A stretch of 53,705 nt of DNA from an uncultured Collinsella sp. (GCA_902490305.1 CABUDI010000012.1:1-53705), one strand, 5' to 3'. Positions 41,364-49,949 are shown, counted from the first letter of the stretch. Translations and numbers: made by a program. The notes: generated by a model not told the origin, from the sequence alone.

Positions 41364-41534
41364 ATGGAATTGACAGCAATGTTTGGCTCGATTGGCCTGT
41401 GCGTGGGCGCAATCGTTGCCGCCGCGGTCATCTACTTTGTGGTCACGGCCATTAAGGGCAAAAGGGCCGAACGCAAGGAGCGCGCGATGCTTAAACAGCA
41501 TCGCGACCAGCAGGGCAAACGCGCACAGAGATAG
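41364..41534 (+). CDS. Small one-span membrane protein
   Basis: 56 aa, a short gene that is easily missed. The ATG follows GAGAGGTGACGCGGT. Translation begins MELTAMFGSIGLCVGAIVAA, giving one membrane helix (about 6-28), and then a basic cytoplasmic tail (KGKRAERKERAML ... GKRAQR). A TATCTT -10-like box with TGC in front lies about 40 bases upstream. Function unknown. Confidence 0.6.
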   Translation: MELTAMFGSIGLCVGAIVAAAVIYFVVTAIKGKRAERKERAMLKQHRDQQGKRAQR

Positions 41535-41558
41535 CTTGTTGAGTTTTTGATCCGTGCG

Positions 41559-42662
41559 CTAGCTGCGTTTTCGGATCAGGGCAATGTAGAAGCCCTCAAA
41601 ATCGCGGCTAGGCGGAATGGTCAGCGTGCCGGGCATACCGTTGGCGATGGCCGAGACATGGCCGGCGGCGATGGCCTCGGTGAGGGCGTTGCACTCGATA
41701 TGCGGCTCCTCGCCGGCATCCTGGGCGCGACGCGCTTCACTTTCGCTCGGTGTGCCGTCGAGGGGGATAAGCTCGCAATCCATGTGCTTGTCGAGGGCCT
41801 CTTGCAGGGCGTCCTCGTTTTCCTGCGGCATGATCGAACAGGTGGAATAGACGAGCGTGCCGCCCGGTTTGAGGGCTCCCATGGCGCGGTCCAGAAGCGC
41901 GCGCTGCGAGCGGGCGCACTTGACGAGCAGCTGCTCGGTGAGGCCGCGCAGGCTTTTCTCGTTGCCACTGATGACGGTGCCCGTGCCGGTGCAGGGAGCG
42001 TCGAGCAGGATGCGGTCAAAGCGGAAGAACTCGTCGAGCTCGCGTGCGTCGATGCGCATGACGGGCACGTTTTTGGCACCTTGGCGGTGGAGGTTGGACT
42101 CAAGCTTTTCGGCGCGGGGAATGCTCATCTCGCAGGCCGTGAGGTGTGCCTGGCCCTGGGTGAGGGCGGCGATCTGCGTCGTCTTGCCGCCAGGGGCTGC
42201 GCACATGTCCAGGATGTCCTCGCCTGCCTGGGCGCCCAACACCAAAGGCGGCATCATGGACGACAGGCTCTGTAGGTAGATCTTGCCGTCGCGGTAGATG
42301 TCGAGGTTCCATAGGTCGGAAACCTGGGCCTCGGGCAGGATAAAGGCGTCCGGATACCAAGCGACGGGGTTGTGGGCGATGCCGGCGGCACCGAGCGCCG
42401 CAGCGATGTCCTCGGCGGTCGCCTTGAGCGTGTTGGCGCGCAGCGTGACCGGGCGTGTGGCCGCGGCGCCGAAGCCCTCGATCATGAGCTCGGCATCGGC
42501 GGGCGCATAGGCGCCGGCGACCGTGTCGACCATAAAGCGCGGCAGGTCGGCGGCGGAGTGTTGGGCGGCAAGCTGGTCGGAAAGCTCGGTAGCGGCAAAC
42601 TGCCTGAGCTTGAGCTCGGGCTTAACCTGCTTTTTCTGCTTACGACGACGCGGCTTGGACAT
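41559..42662 (-). CDS. RsmB/NOP2-family 16S rRNA cytosine-C5 methyltransferase
   Basis: 367 aa SAM-dependent RNA methyltransferase. The SAM-binding motif is DMCAAPGGKTTQIAAL, motif IV is LLDAPCTGTGTV and motif VI is VYSTCSIMPQENEDAL, so both Cys of the RNA m5C enzyme mechanism (PC and TC) are present. Which cytosine in rRNA or tRNA is methylated cannot be told. The basic N-terminus MSKPRRRKQKKQVK probably contacts RNA. AAGGAAAGACGG precedes the ATG. The repeat at 42682-42793 lies just upstream. Confidence 0.92.
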   Translation of the reverse strand: MSKPRRRKQKKQVKPELKLRQFAATELSDQLAAQHSAADLPRFMVDTVAGAYAPADAELMIEGFGAAATRPVTLRANTLKATAEDIAAALGAAGIAHNPVAWYPDAFILPEAQVSDLWNLDIYRDGKIYLQSLSSMMPPLVLGAQAGEDILDMCAAPGGKTTQIAALTQGQAHLTACEMSIPRAEKLESNLHRQGAKNVPVMRIDARELDEFFRFDRILLDAPCTGTGTVISGNEKSLRGLTEQLLVKCARSQRALLDRAMGALKPGGTLVYSTCSIMPQENEDALQEALDKHMDCELIPLDGTPSESEARRAQDAGEEPHIECNALTEAIAAGHVSAIANGMPGTLTIPPSRDFEGFYIALIRKRS

Positions 42663-42681
42663 CCGTCTTTCCTTCCACCTA

Positions 42682-42802
42682 AATGATTATTCTGGGACGG
42701 GGATTAAATAATCATTCCATGACTCCCGTCACAAAAAGACTGTACTGTGGCGCCCGGGAATGATTTTTTAATCCCCGTCCCAGAATAATCATTCCCGGGC
42801 GC
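42682..42802. repeat. Composite inverted repeat (37-bp arms)
   Basis: Bases 42682-42718 and 42757-42793 are inverted copies over 37 bp with one mismatch. Each arm is itself palindromic at its ends: AATGATTATT/AATAATCATT in the left arm, and a 16-bp pair GCGCCCGGGAATGATT/AATCATTCCCGGGCGC (42750-42765 and 42787-42802) around the right arm. AT-rich, non-coding, lying between metG-like and the methyltransferase gene. It looks like a REP or miniature transposon-type element; a terminator role is possible. Confidence 0.65.
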
Positions 42803-42819
42803 GTTGCTACTAGCGTGCT

Positions 42820-44970
42820 TTAGTACTGGCTCTCGTGCTTGCTGAAGAAGTCGAAGCGCGGGGGCAGCGGCTTCACGCGGTGGTCGCCGGGCTTCTCGCC
42901 CAGGCTCTCTACGAACTCGTCCGTGGAGGCAAAGATGTTATCCCAGCTAAAGAAGGCGACCGGATCGACGTCGAAGTACTCGCAGATGAGTTCGCAGCCG
43001 GCCGGGACGATACCGTGCATCAGGACGGTCGCCACGCGCAGCTCGGTAAAGGCATCAACCAGGGCCTGCGTCATCGCTGCGTTTGCTTCGTCGCCCTCGA
43101 GCTTGTTGGCGGCCTTGGAGGCGTCGCTCCAGCGCTTGTTGGCGGCGCGCAGGTAGTCGTCGCACACGGCAAGCGCGCGGTGCGTCTCGAACTTGTACAT
43201 GGCCTGCTCAAAGGCAAGAGCTGCCTGCTCGGCAGCCTCGACCACGGCGGCAGAGGCGGCACCGGCGGGGATGCAGCCGTTGCGATAGGGGCTCTCGTCG
43301 CCTTCCTTGACGGCGACGCCGTAGAAGCAGCTGCGGGCCAGACGGTTGAATACGCCGGTCAAAAGGGCGCTCTCCTTAAGGGCCGGATCGATAACGCGCT
43401 TGTCGTCGCAGGCGCGCACCTCGTTGCCGTCCTTGTCCTTGCCGGTCACACGCGTGTCGTATGCCTTGGGGCTAAAGCTCACCGGCTTTTCGGACAGGCC
43501 GAGTGACAGCCAGTGCGCGCGCATCTGCTCGCAGGTGTAGTGGTTGAGTAGGTCGTCTGCCGGCGGGGGAGGCGTCTGCGAGGACGAGCTGGCCTTTTTG
43601 CCCATGTAGAGCAGGTGGTAGCAGGCGCTGACGGTGCTCTGCGTGAGGTCCCAGCCCAGGGCCTCCCACATGGCGGTCTGCGCGATGCAGTAGAAGTAGA
43701 TGTTGTCCTGACCGATAAACTGGTAGATCTGTGCGTCGTCCGAGCACCACCAGTCGCGCCAGTCGAGCGAGCTGTGCTGGTAGGTGGGCGCGGGCACCTG
43801 TGTGGAGTCGGCAGCGGGCTCGCCCATGAGGGCGGCATCCTGGGCGGCGACGCCCTCGGTCACGCCGGCGGCCTTGGCATCGCGCGCGAGCACGGTACGC
43901 GTATAGCTGATGGGCGCCCACAGGCTCTCGGGCCAGCACCAGCAGGTGACGTCGGAAACGCCGTCGACCTGGGGCACCGGAACGCCCCAGTCGATGTTGC
44001 CGGTGATGCGGAAAGGCACGAGCGCTTTGCCGCTGCGGAAGCGCACGCCGCCGTTGGCGAGCACCGCATGGGCGTCGTCGCGCTCCTTCCAGCTGGGGAA
44101 GGTGACGGTAAAGCTGCTCTTGTTTCCCTCGGGCTCCAGCACGGTGTGCTCGGGCAGCTGGTCCTCGACGGCATCGAAGGCCTCGCGGAACTTGTTTTGG
44201 ATATAGAGCTGGGCCGGCAGCAGCCACTCCTCCATGGTCTTGGAGACCACGGAACGAACCTGCGGGTTCTGGGCGAGCTTGGCGGTGTAGGTCTTCATAA
44301 AGTCGAGGTAGGCCGGCAGGTCGAAGTAGAGGTTGTCGACCGGGCGCAGCTCGGGCACCTCGCCGGTGAGCTGGCTCTTGGGTGCGATGAGCTCCTCGGG
44401 CTCAAACTGGTGACCCAGGTCGCACTCGTCGGCATAAGCCTTCTCGGACTTGCAGCCCTGGATGGGGCAGCGGCCGATCACTTGGCGGCCGTTGAGGAAC
44501 GTGCCGGCCTTGGCGTCGTAGAACTGCAGCGTGGAGCGCTTGGAGATGGTGCCCTGCTCATGCAGGCGCTCGATAATCTCGGCGGTCACTTCGTTGTGAA
44601 TCTGCGCAGCCGGCTCAAGGCCCGAGCCGCCGTAGATATCGCAGCTGATGTTGTAGTTGTTGAGGGTCGCGGCCTGGCGGGAGTGATTGGACTCGACGTA
44701 CTCGTTAATGGACTTGTCGTAGCCCTCGTTCTCCTTGAGCTTGCGGTAGCTCTCCATGATGGGCGAGCCGTAGCAGTCGGTGCCCGAGGTGAAGATGACG
44801 TTCTCGCGGCCCAGACGGTCGCGCAGGAAGCGGGCGAAGAAGTCGGCAGGGACAAAGACGCCGCCGACGTGGCCAAAGTGAAGGCCCTTGTTGCCGTAGG
44901 GCTCGCCGGCGGTAACGATGGCGCGGCGAGGCCAGCTGGGACGGTCGTTCATGGAGTATTTGGATGCCAT
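42820..44970 (-). CDS. Methionyl-tRNA synthetase-like class I aminoacyl-tRNA synthetase, divergent
   Basis: 716 aa. The N-terminal HIGH motif appears as EPYGNKGLHFGHVGG with FVPADFFARFLRDRL and FTSGTDCYGSPIM, all typical of MetRS-type catalytic domains. A zinc-knuckle-like CPIQGCKSEKAYADECDLGH with PKSQLTGEVPELR matches the MetRS CP insertion. The usual KMSKS loop is replaced by YMGKKASSSSQTPP, a large departure. The C-terminal half has an anticodon-binding helical domain. AAGGAGTCCC precedes ATG at 44970. It is either the organism's MetRS in a divergent form or a second MetRS-like ligase; a canonical copy elsewhere in the genome would decide. Confidence 0.85.
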   Translation of the reverse strand: MASKYSMNDRPSWPRRAIVTAGEPYGNKGLHFGHVGGVFVPADFFARFLRDRLGRENVIFTSGTDCYGSPIMESYRKLKENEGYDKSINEYVESNHSRQAATLNNYNISCDIYGGSGLEPAAQIHNEVTAEIIERLHEQGTISKRSTLQFYDAKAGTFLNGRQVIGRCPIQGCKSEKAYADECDLGHQFEPEELIAPKSQLTGEVPELRPVDNLYFDLPAYLDFMKTYTAKLAQNPQVRSVVSKTMEEWLLPAQLYIQNKFREAFDAVEDQLPEHTVLEPEGNKSSFTVTFPSWKERDDAHAVLANGGVRFRSGKALVPFRITGNIDWGVPVPQVDGVSDVTCWCWPESLWAPISYTRTVLARDAKAAGVTEGVAAQDAALMGEPAADSTQVPAPTYQHSSLDWRDWWCSDDAQIYQFIGQDNIYFYCIAQTAMWEALGWDLTQSTVSACYHLLYMGKKASSSSQTPPPPADDLLNHYTCEQMRAHWLSLGLSEKPVSFSPKAYDTRVTGKDKDGNEVRACDDKRVIDPALKESALLTGVFNRLARSCFYGVAVKEGDESPYRNGCIPAGAASAAVVEAAEQAALAFEQAMYKFETHRALAVCDDYLRAANKRWSDASKAANKLEGDEANAAMTQALVDAFTELRVATVLMHGIVPAGCELICEYFDVDPVAFFSWDNIFASTDEFVESLGEKPGDHRVKPLPPRFDFFSKHESQY

Positions 44971-45088
44971 GGGACTCCTTCGCATATGGTGAGAGCGCGG
45001 CCGGGCGCAAGGCCTGGCGACGCGGTGGTCAATTCGTGCATATCGTTCGACATTATCGCACATGCGGACGGGTACGTGGCAGGGGCGC

Positions 45089-45094
45089 TATCCT
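45089..45094 (+). promoter_or_regulatory. -10-like box next to the DUF3267 gene start
   Basis: TATCCT lies eight bases before ATG 45103, and no ribosome-binding site is visible. A leaderless mRNA is suggested. Confidence 0.3.
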
Positions 45095-45102
45095 AAGATG
45101 CT

Positions 45103-45669
45103 ATGAATGAGATTTCCAACATACATGCGTTTGAAGACGAGGATTTTCTGCACGCTTGCTTTGTGTGGGGGATGGTCGTAGTCGGCGTGTTTGCCGTGTG
45201 CTTGGTGCCGGTGTTTATGTTGCTGGGTGGGCCTGCAGACTTGGATGCGGCTGACGCGGGCGGCTGGATGGCTGTCGTGGGCTGGATAGTCGGCTTGGCT
45301 GCGATCTCAATGGCGTCGTTCGCCGTGCACGAGCTGGTGCACGGTGTGTTTTTTAAGCTGCTGGCGCCTGCGGGCGCGAAGGTGACCTTTGGGGCGAATC
45401 GCGAGACGGCGATGATCTATGCCTGCGCCGAGGGCGTTGTGTATTCGCGCCGGCGGTACATGGCGGTTTGCCTGGCGCCGACGGTTGTTGTGACGGCGGC
45501 GCTTGCCCTGGGGTTTGCGTTTTCGGGCTATCCGCTGCTGTGCTACCTGGCGGCCGGCTTGCATTTGTCGGGCTGTGTGGGCGACTGGTATTACGTGCGG
45601 ACCATTTTGCGCGACCGCCGCATTGTCGCCTGCGAGGATACGTCCTTTGGCGTGCGCTTTTTCGGGTGA
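45103..45669 (+). CDS. DUF3267-type membrane metalloprotease-like protein
   Basis: 188 aa with about four hydrophobic segments. The sequence SFAVHELVHGVFFKLL carries HExxH, the zinc-protease motif, within a membrane helix, as in DUF3267 proteins. The C-terminal GCVGDWYYVRTILRDRR is a second family block. Substrate unknown. queH starts ten bases after its stop, so they are probably co-transcribed. Confidence 0.82.
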   Translation: MNEISNIHAFEDEDFLHACFVWGMVVVGVFAVCLVPVFMLLGGPADLDAADAGGWMAVVGWIVGLAAISMASFAVHELVHGVFFKLLAPAGAKVTFGANRETAMIYACAEGVVYSRRRYMAVCLAPTVVVTAALALGFAFSGYPLLCYLAAGLHLSGCVGDWYYVRTILRDRRIVACEDTSFGVRFFG

Positions 45670-45679
45670 GGAGATGTCG

Positions 45680-46255
45680 ATGAAGCCGTTGTTGCTGCAT
45701 GCGTGCTGTGCGCCGTGCTCTCTTGAGCCGGTCCGCCTGCTGCGCGAGGAAGGGTTTGAGCCCACAATCTGCTGGACAAACCCCAATATTCAGCCGCACG
45801 ATGAATGGCAGCGGCGTTTGGACGAGCTGCGCCGGTGGTGTGCCGATGGCGACATCGATCTTATCGAGGCGGGGGAGGACCGGGGGCGCTGGGAGGCCGG
45901 CGTGGCCCCGCTGGGCGCCGATCGAGCCCGTCGCTGTCGCGCATGCTATGCCCTGCGTCTGGCCGAGGCGTGCCGTGTGGCCCAGGAGCGCGGGTTTGAG
46001 TTTGTGGGCACGACGCTCGCCGTCTCGCCGTACCAGTTGTTCGAAACCTGCAATGATGTGTTGGAGCGTCTGGCTGCTGCCCGCGGTCTCACTCCGGTGA
46101 TTCGCGATTTTCGCCCGTATTACCCCGAGGCCACGCGTCGTTCGCGCGAACTGGGCATGTATCGGCAGAACTACTGTGGCTGCCGCTTCTCGGCTGTCGA
46201 GGCGGCCATGGACCGCGCCCGCATCCGCGACGAGCGCAAAGCGTCCAAAAAGTAG
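45680..46255 (+). CDS. queH: Epoxyqueuosine reductase QueH
   Basis: 191 aa. Reduces epoxyqueuosine to queuosine in tRNA, the last step of the pathway; QueH replaces QueG in many organisms. Conserved cysteines are arranged as in the family: HACCAPCS (positions 8-14), RRCRACYALR and YCGCRFS. They coordinate an Fe-S cluster and a metal. GTGAGGAG precedes ATG 45680; an ATG at 45674 is too close. queA, the preceding pathway step, is encoded at 52372. Confidence 0.93.
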   Translation: MKPLLLHACCAPCSLEPVRLLREEGFEPTICWTNPNIQPHDEWQRRLDELRRWCADGDIDLIEAGEDRGRWEAGVAPLGADRARRCRACYALRLAEACRVAQERGFEFVGTTLAVSPYQLFETCNDVLERLAAARGLTPVIRDFRPYYPEATRRSRELGMYRQNYCGCRFSAVEAAMDRARIRDERKASKK

Positions 46256-46315
46256 TTCTTTTGGGCTGGGGCTTTGAGCTGTCTGTGCGGTACGGTCGTT
46301 TTTGGGAAAGTCGAT

Positions 46316-46972
46316 TTAATTAAGCGTGTGATCGTGGCTCGCTTGATACCAAACGACGACTCCTATGATTCTAATCCTCCGTTTGTTAAACATCAGATCC
46401 GGACTTGCTGTTGCATATGAATGGGACGACAGCACAATCATGTCGTTTCCTTCTGCAAATCGCCTAATTACCGGTGTTTTACCGTCTGCGAGCGCCAATA
46501 CAGCACAGCCGTTCCAAGGCTTTGCGGTGGTATCGACAAGTAGTAAGCTGCCGGGAGGGTAAATGCGGGACATTTCGTCACCTTTGATTTTAACGAAAAC
46601 GCTATGTGGGTGACGCTTGGCTACGTCTACAGGCGCGCAAGCATTTTGTTGGCTGTGCGTGATGCGGCGCTTTTGCGATTCGATATCGATGACGGGAAAT
46701 GCGCCCTCCATTTCGTGGATAGCAGGGTCTTCGTCGGTGACGATTCTTTTATTTGCGAGCTTTACGGCCAAACCGTTTTCCTCGCCAACAAGTTCATCGC
46801 GGGTGCAACCGAAGAGCGCTTGTAACTTTTCGATATGGCGCTCACGGGGGGCATACCGACTTTTTTCCCAACGACAAACGGTCTCTTTAGATACCCCCAA
46901 CATCTCTGCAAGTTGCGCCTGACCAAGGTGCTCCATGGTGCGGAGTTTACGAATATTTGCCCCGAAGCCCAT
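46316..46972 (-). CDS. XRE-family transcriptional regulator with S24/LexA-like C-terminal domain
   Basis: 218 aa. An N-terminal Cro/CI-type helix-turn-helix (QLAEMLGVSKETVCRWEKSR, residues 20-45) is joined to a LexA/S24 peptidase-like domain. The nucleophile position reads KIKGDEMSRIYPPGS, where LexA-like proteins have GDSM: the Ser is replaced by Glu. The Lys region reads TPVIRRF. It is probably a non-cleaving repressor sensing a small molecule. Its ATG (46972) is two bases after the arcA paralogue stop, with the ribosome-binding site AGAGG inside that gene's end, so the pair is translationally coupled. Likely regulates the arginine genes; direction unknown. Confidence 0.88.
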   Translation of the reverse strand: MGFGANIRKLRTMEHLGQAQLAEMLGVSKETVCRWEKSRYAPRERHIEKLQALFGCTRDELVGEENGLAVKLANKRIVTDEDPAIHEMEGAFPVIDIESQKRRITHSQQNACAPVDVAKRHPHSVFVKIKGDEMSRIYPPGSLLLVDTTAKPWNGCAVLALADGKTPVIRRFAEGNDMIVLSSHSYATASPDLMFNKRRIRIIGVVVWYQASHDHTLN

Positions 46973-46974
46973 GG

Positions 46975-48225
46975 CTATAGATCCTCTCGCCACAGAGGGA
47001 GGCATAGACAGTTTGTGCCACCATAGCCTTTGGTGAGCTCGTCAATGGATAACGGGAATAATTCCATTCCTGCTTTCTCAAGCGCTTCGTTGGTCCAAAC
47101 GTTTTCTTCATATACGCATAGTTTTCCTGGCGAGAGCGCAAGGATAGACGTTGCGTTGTTCCGGCGCTCTCTTTCGTAGGCGGTTTGATTCCCGCCTCCG
47201 CAGTCAATTACTTTTATTGGTTCGCAACAGGCTGCAGAGAGTATTTCCGGAATCGTGCGATCGATAGGAGTGATCGTAAGGCCCTTTCCGGATCGTTTTA
47301 GTTGAATGCTGTATGCATCAACGGCATTGCATATCTCACGATCGATGAGGAACGCGTCGTGATCAATTCTACTTATGAACGTATCGAGGTGGATACGCAG
47401 CCCGTCAGAGGGGACTCGAATCGCAATTAGCTCGGTGGTCTGGAATTTATTTGAGGTCAGGAGCTCTTTGGCAAGTGACTCGACGGCGGCGGGTTCAGTT
47501 CGGTCAGAGATTCCAACTAATAATGTCTTAGCACTGATAACAAGAATGTCTCCGCCTTCGATATGGTAACTACTCCTGTTCAAATCACATACCGGGGTTT
47601 CTCCCATGATCTTGTGGTGGGTGAATATCTGCCGGTATAAGGCGACCTCACGATCACGCTCAGGCCAATACATATGATTTAGGATGATGCCGTCTCCGAC
47701 TACCACAGCAGGATCACGAGTGAAAAAAAGCGTGTTGAGGGGATTGACCAAGAGCGAGGCGGGGTCAAATTGCTCGTGCACGAGCGCCCGTAGTGTTTCC
47801 GACTGGTTTGAACATAGCTCAGTGTCTCCAAAGCGAATGCCGTTAAGTACTATATTCACCAATTCCTGGGTGTTCTTAGCGTTCTCAAACAGCTGGGTTA
47901 TTGTCTCGAGGAACTCTCTGCCTGTTGCCCCACTGCAACGGAGGTAGTCATCAATAAAACATTTAAGTGATTGGGGCTCAGTTTCAAGTGAGTCTTCGAG
48001 AAGGTCCCTAATTTCAATGGTTTCTACGCCATGCTTCTCAAGCAATTGAACCATGGAATCGTGCTCATATATTGCTTTGTCGAGGTCAAAACGACCGCTC
48101 CATTTTCGCAGGGAGAAAACTTGGCTGAAGTCGGCATCAGGGTAGTTTTGTGTTTCAGTTCCTGGTCGATGGACAAGTACGGCTTTTAAATGACCGATTT
48201 CATTTGTTATGTGTACGCCTTGCAT
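46975..48225 (-). CDS. Arginine deiminase, divergent paralogue
   Basis: 416 aa. Hydrolyses arginine to citrulline and ammonia if active. Guanidine-modifying active-site motifs are present: FTRDPAVVVGDG, YHIEGGDILVIS, LRIHLDTFISRID, and the nucleophile Cys in GGTNCLCLPLWRED, where the usual form is GGPRCMSMP. The other arcA in the window (49950-51194) is only moderately similar. Lower G+C than the flanking genes and close coupling with the XRE regulator suggest separate acquisition. Substrate could differ, for example another guanidino compound. Confidence 0.88.
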   Translation of the reverse strand: MQGVHITNEIGHLKAVLVHRPGTETQNYPDADFSQVFSLRKWSGRFDLDKAIYEHDSMVQLLEKHGVETIEIRDLLEDSLETEPQSLKCFIDDYLRCSGATGREFLETITQLFENAKNTQELVNIVLNGIRFGDTELCSNQSETLRALVHEQFDPASLLVNPLNTLFFTRDPAVVVGDGIILNHMYWPERDREVALYRQIFTHHKIMGETPVCDLNRSSYHIEGGDILVISAKTLLVGISDRTEPAAVESLAKELLTSNKFQTTELIAIRVPSDGLRIHLDTFISRIDHDAFLIDREICNAVDAYSIQLKRSGKGLTITPIDRTIPEILSAACCEPIKVIDCGGGNQTAYERERRNNATSILALSPGKLCVYEENVWTNEALEKAGMELFPLSIDELTKGYGGTNCLCLPLWREDL

Positions 48226-48309
48226 GTCTGTCTCCTGTCCTGCTGGTTTTTATATAAGGCTAAGGCAGGTTCCTTGTTGTGTTGCGGAAAAGTTAAAAGA
48301 CGTATGTAA

Positions 48310-48325
48310 TTGATAAATAACATCA
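48310..48325. promoter_or_regulatory. Direct repeat operator candidate, copy 1
   Basis: TTGATAAATAACATCA. It is partly dyadic (TTGAT-N7-ATCAA, continuing one base further). Copy 2 lies 31 bp away, about three helical turns, so one protein could bind both on the same DNA face. Confidence 0.5.
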
Positions 48326-48340
48326 ATTTTAAATATCAGA

Positions 48341-48356
48341 TTGATTAATAACGTCA
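48341..48356. promoter_or_regulatory. Direct repeat operator candidate, copy 2
   Basis: TTGATTAATAACGTCA, matching copy 1 at 14 of 16 positions. Confidence 0.5.
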
Positions 48357-48478
48357 CTTTAGCTGCCGTTCATAGGTGAAAAGCGACACGATGGCGATGG
48401 TTGGCCGACCACCGCTGAGCAACCTCATACATTTATGGTGCCAGCTGGATAGATGGGAAAAGGAATGAAGGAGGAGAT

Positions 48479-49921
48479 ATGGCAGCGGAAAGTTCGAAAG
48501 GCATCAAGCAGTTCAAGGTCCCGCACGTATATGCGATCATCTTTGCACTTATGGTCATCTTCGCTGTTCTCACGTGGATTGTTCCCTCTGGGTCCTATCA
48601 GCGTCAGGAGGTGAACGGTCGTGAAGTCACTGTCGCAGGTACGTATGAGCAGAGTGAAAAGACATATATTGACGAGGAAACCGGGGATGAAGTAGATCTC
48701 AGACAAGGCGTCTTCGATGTTCTTCAGGCTCCAACGCGCGGTATACAAGAGGCAATTGAGGTCGTTGCATTCATCTTGATTGTGGGCGGTTCGTTTCAGG
48801 TTATTACTAAAACGGGCGCTATCACGAGCGGAATGGGTCGTGTCGTTCGCCGCTTTAAGAACAAAGACATTCTAATTATTCCTATTGCGATGGTTCTCTT
48901 TGCATTGGGCGGAACGAGCTTTGGCATGGCGGAAGAAACTCTCCCGTTCTTTGCGATCTTCATGCCAATTATGATGGCTATGGGCTTCGACTCGATGACG
49001 GCGTTCATGGTCGTGTTCGTTGGAGCGCGCACGGGTTACATCGCCTCAACGATTAATCCGTTTAATGTTCTCATTGCGCAAGGTATTCTTGGTATTCAGG
49101 GCAACCCCCAGCTGTGGCTGCGTATGATTGCCTGGGTTGTTTTGACTGCCGTTGCAATTACTTGGGTTGTCCTCTATGCACGAAGGGTAAAGAAGAACCC
49201 TGAGTCATCGATCACATTTGAGGATGATATCGCCAAGAAAGTCGAGTTCGCTGCCGATGAATCTGCCCTTGACGCGGAATTTACGGGTCGTCAAAAAGGC
49301 GTGCTTGCGGTATTTATCGCTGGTATGTGCCTTATCATCTGGGGACTTGTGACCCAGGGCTGGTATATGAACGAGATTTCTGCGGTCTTTTTGGCCATGG
49401 GCCTGTTGGCTGGTGTTATTGCGGGCTTTAGTCAGGACGTCATCGCTCAGGAATTTGTTGCGGGTATCGCTGACTTTGCTTTCTCGGCAATTGTCGTTGG
49501 ACTTGCGCGTGGCATCCTTGTCATTGCCTCTGACGGCATGATCATCGATACCATCCTCAATGCGCTCGCCACTGGTCTGGGCGGCATCCCGGCGGTTCTC
49601 TTTACTACGCTTCTTTATGCGGTTGAGAACCTCCTGGCGATTCTGGTTCCCAGCTCATCTGGCCTTGCAGCACTGACCGCTCCCATTTTTGGACCTTTGA
49701 CCGAACTCATGGGCCTTAATCCCGAGGCCGCCGTGTGGGCTCTCTCCATGGGTAGCGCGACGATGTCTTTGATCTGTCCTACTAGCGCCATTCTTGTAGC
49801 GGGTTTGGGCGTGTGCAAGATCAAGCTTGGCCAGTGGTGGAAGACCGTTTGGAAATTCTTCTTGGTCGTGTCGCTCATCAATATCGTATTCGTAGCAATC
49901 TCGGGACTTATTGCCCTGTAG
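48479..49921 (+). CDS. YfcC-type transporter, probable arginine/ornithine antiporter
   Basis: 480 aa with about 11-12 hydrophobic spans and a YfcC/DcuC-like pattern: ILTWIVPSGSYQR-type first loop (VLTWIVPSGSYQRQ), SFGMAEETLPFFAIFMPIMM, INPFNVLIAQGI and LVPSSSGLAALTAPIFGPLTEL. Its position in front of arcA and ornithine carbamoyltransferase makes arginine uptake with ornithine export the likely job; several Gram-positive arc operons carry a YfcC-family transporter in that role. AAGGAGGAG precedes the ATG closely. Confidence 0.88.
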   Translation: MAAESSKGIKQFKVPHVYAIIFALMVIFAVLTWIVPSGSYQRQEVNGREVTVAGTYEQSEKTYIDEETGDEVDLRQGVFDVLQAPTRGIQEAIEVVAFILIVGGSFQVITKTGAITSGMGRVVRRFKNKDILIIPIAMVLFALGGTSFGMAEETLPFFAIFMPIMMAMGFDSMTAFMVVFVGARTGYIASTINPFNVLIAQGILGIQGNPQLWLRMIAWVVLTAVAITWVVLYARRVKKNPESSITFEDDIAKKVEFAADESALDAEFTGRQKGVLAVFIAGMCLIIWGLVTQGWYMNEISAVFLAMGLLAGVIAGFSQDVIAQEFVAGIADFAFSAIVVGLARGILVIASDGMIIDTILNALATGLGGIPAVLFTTLLYAVENLLAILVPSSSGLAALTAPIFGPLTELMGLNPEAAVWALSMGSATMSLICPTSAILVAGLGVCKIKLGQWWKTVWKFFLVVSLINIVFVAISGLIAL

Positions 49922-49949
49922 GTTTCATGGCTGAAATGGAGTAACAGGA

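Larger units (their letters stand above)
48226..48478. promoter_or_regulatory. Divergent regulatory region between the arcA paralogue and antiporter genes
   Basis: A 253-base AT-rich gap. It contains a TATATAA box near 48251 for the minus-strand gene and, in its middle, a pair of 16-bp direct repeats 31 bp apart. AAGGAGGAG precedes the plus-strand antiporter start. Confidence 0.6.

Noticed and set aside
43615..45096. Open frame antisense to the MetRS-like gene
   Set aside because: Composition is typical of a shadow frame (Gly, Val, Leu, His rich) and the opposite strand encodes clear aminoacyl-tRNA synthetase motifs.
48310..48326. FNR-type box in the arc promoter region
   Set aside because: TTGAT and ATCAA half-sites are present but separated by seven bases, not four; treated as part of a direct repeat instead.
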